Source: Winogradskyella sp. PG-2 (GTDB lineage: Bacteria; Bacteroidota; Bacteroidia; Flavobacteriales; Flavobacteriaceae). From it: 64,000 nucleotides of DNA. The position numbers and the translations under genes were made by a program. Within the stretch, counting starts at the first letter, position 1, and every line of letters starts with the position of its first letter. This document shows, piece after piece, positions 63,724-64,000 of the stretch. The stretch spans positions 2,602,001 to 2,666,000 of the forward strand of contig NZ_AP014583.1 in assembly GCF_000828715.1 (NCBI RefSeq), in the 5' to 3' direction. The notes under the pieces were generated by a model. It saw only the letters and a list, made by a program, of their open reading frames with translations. It had not been told where the DNA came from and made no database searches.

Positions 63724-63760
63724 AAAAAACCCTTCGGAATAACTTCTAAAGGGTTTTTTT
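63724..63760. terminator. Bidirectional terminator
   Basis: AAAAAACCCTT (63724-63734) pairs perfectly with AAGGGTTTTTT (63749-63759) around a 14-base loop, with seven T at its end and A-rich sequence at its start. It lies between DUF3467 and the convergent ferredoxin gene. Confidence 0.85.
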
Positions 63761-63783
63761 AAGCCATTCAATATTGCTTTAAG

Positions 63784-64000
63784 TTACGCAACATCTTTTT
63801 GATTATAATAGAATTGTAACGCACCAGATGGGCATTTATTAACTTGATTAATAATAGCTTCGGTTTGTGCTCCTTCTAAATCTATCCAGGGAATCACAGA
63901 ATTTCTAAATACATCTGAAAGTTGTTTTGCACAAATACCAGCATTTGCACAACAGCGAGGTTGGTAGGTTACAGTAATTTCTTCATTACTGAAAACGTTT
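63784..64000 (-). CDS. Divergent 4Fe-4S mono-cluster ferredoxin (Fer4_19, YjdI-like), partial
   Basis: The minus-strand frame is open from the window edge to the TAA at 63784-63786, giving 71 visible residues. They include EEITVTYQPRCCANAGICAK near the start, IPWIDLEGAQTEAIINQV, then NKCPSGALQFYYNQ at the end. The CC....G.C spacing with a late C-P-S-G-A-L is the divergent mono-cluster ferredoxin pattern of YjdI. The N-terminus lies beyond base 64000. It is convergent with DUF3467 across a shared terminator. Confidence 0.8.
   Translation of the reverse strand, partial: NVFSNEEITVTYQPRCCANAGICAKQLSDVFRNSVIPWIDLEGAQTEAIINQVNKCPSGALQFYYNQKDVA

Overview
This window is chromosomal DNA from a member of the Bacteroidota, most likely family Flavobacteriaceae. 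The evidence is AT-rich coding sequence, TAnnTTTG-type -7 promoter boxes, almost no Shine-Dalgarno sequences, frequent TTG and GTG starts, lipoproteins with acidic residues just after the lipidated cysteine, typical families (DUF2851, DUF3467, AGCS symporter, short HPF, plain outer-membrane barrels) and tRNA genes without an encoded CCA. I see no phage, insertion sequence, CRISPR array or rRNA gene. Genus cannot be decided from this sequence alone. No stretch longer than about 230 bases lacks a gene or RNA feature.

Layout. 1-2.6 kb: small membrane and lipoproteins plus kdsA (Kdo-8-phosphate synthase). 2.8-4.6 kb: typA/bipA. 4.7-21.0 kb: a surface-polysaccharide region with genes on both strands. 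It opens with a tightly coupled three-gene cassette (69-aa membrane protein, kinase-like/methyltransferase protein, membrane sulfatase-fold enzyme). It continues with GT2 and GT-C-like membrane enzymes, an SGNH hydrolase, a FemAB/GNAT-like acyltransferase, a sugar aminotransferase, two tandem WzxE-like flippases, a glycosyltransferase split by a frameshift at an A7 run, a GT4 glycosyltransferase, an FdtA-like ketoisomerase, a GT2 enzyme and a KpsS-like glycosyltransferase. 21-28.4 kb: ftsE, a secreted beta-helix protein, and a 1007-aa TPR protein followed by a plug-less outer-membrane barrel. 28.5-49.8 kb: mixed housekeeping and envelope genes: amidohydrolase lipoprotein, methyltransferase, YkgJ-like protein, sterol-desaturase-family protein, GDPD, NamZ-like muramidase, LolC/E-like permease, CBS-like PLP enzyme, a FIST protein coupled to a soluble hybrid histidine kinase, DUF2851, a PspC-like protein, a K+ channel, an Na+/alanine symporter, an HhH protein, an acyl-CoA dehydrogenase, a Xer-type recombinase and hpf.

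49.9-63.6 kb: an ancient translation/transcription operon in the order tRNA-Thr(UGU), tRNA-Tyr, tRNA-Gly, tRNA-Thr(GGU), tuf, tRNA-Trp, secE, nusG, rplK, rplA, rplJ, rplL, rpoB, rpoC, then a DUF3467 gene. Without the tRNA-Trp it matches the E. coli thrU-tyrU-glyT-thrT-tufB...rpoBC order. Most of its longer spacers carry an RNA hairpin. The window ends inside a minus-strand gene for a divergent mono-cluster ferredoxin.

The points most worth a second look are the frameshifted glycosyltransferase with a textbook A_AAA_AAA slippery site directly before the stop, the three-gene cassette at 4.7-7.8 kb, the FIST/hybrid-kinase pair, the TPR/barrel pair, a terminator-like hairpin overlapping the first codons of the HhH gene, and a 13-base element shared at the same distance upstream of hpf and a secreted-protein gene.
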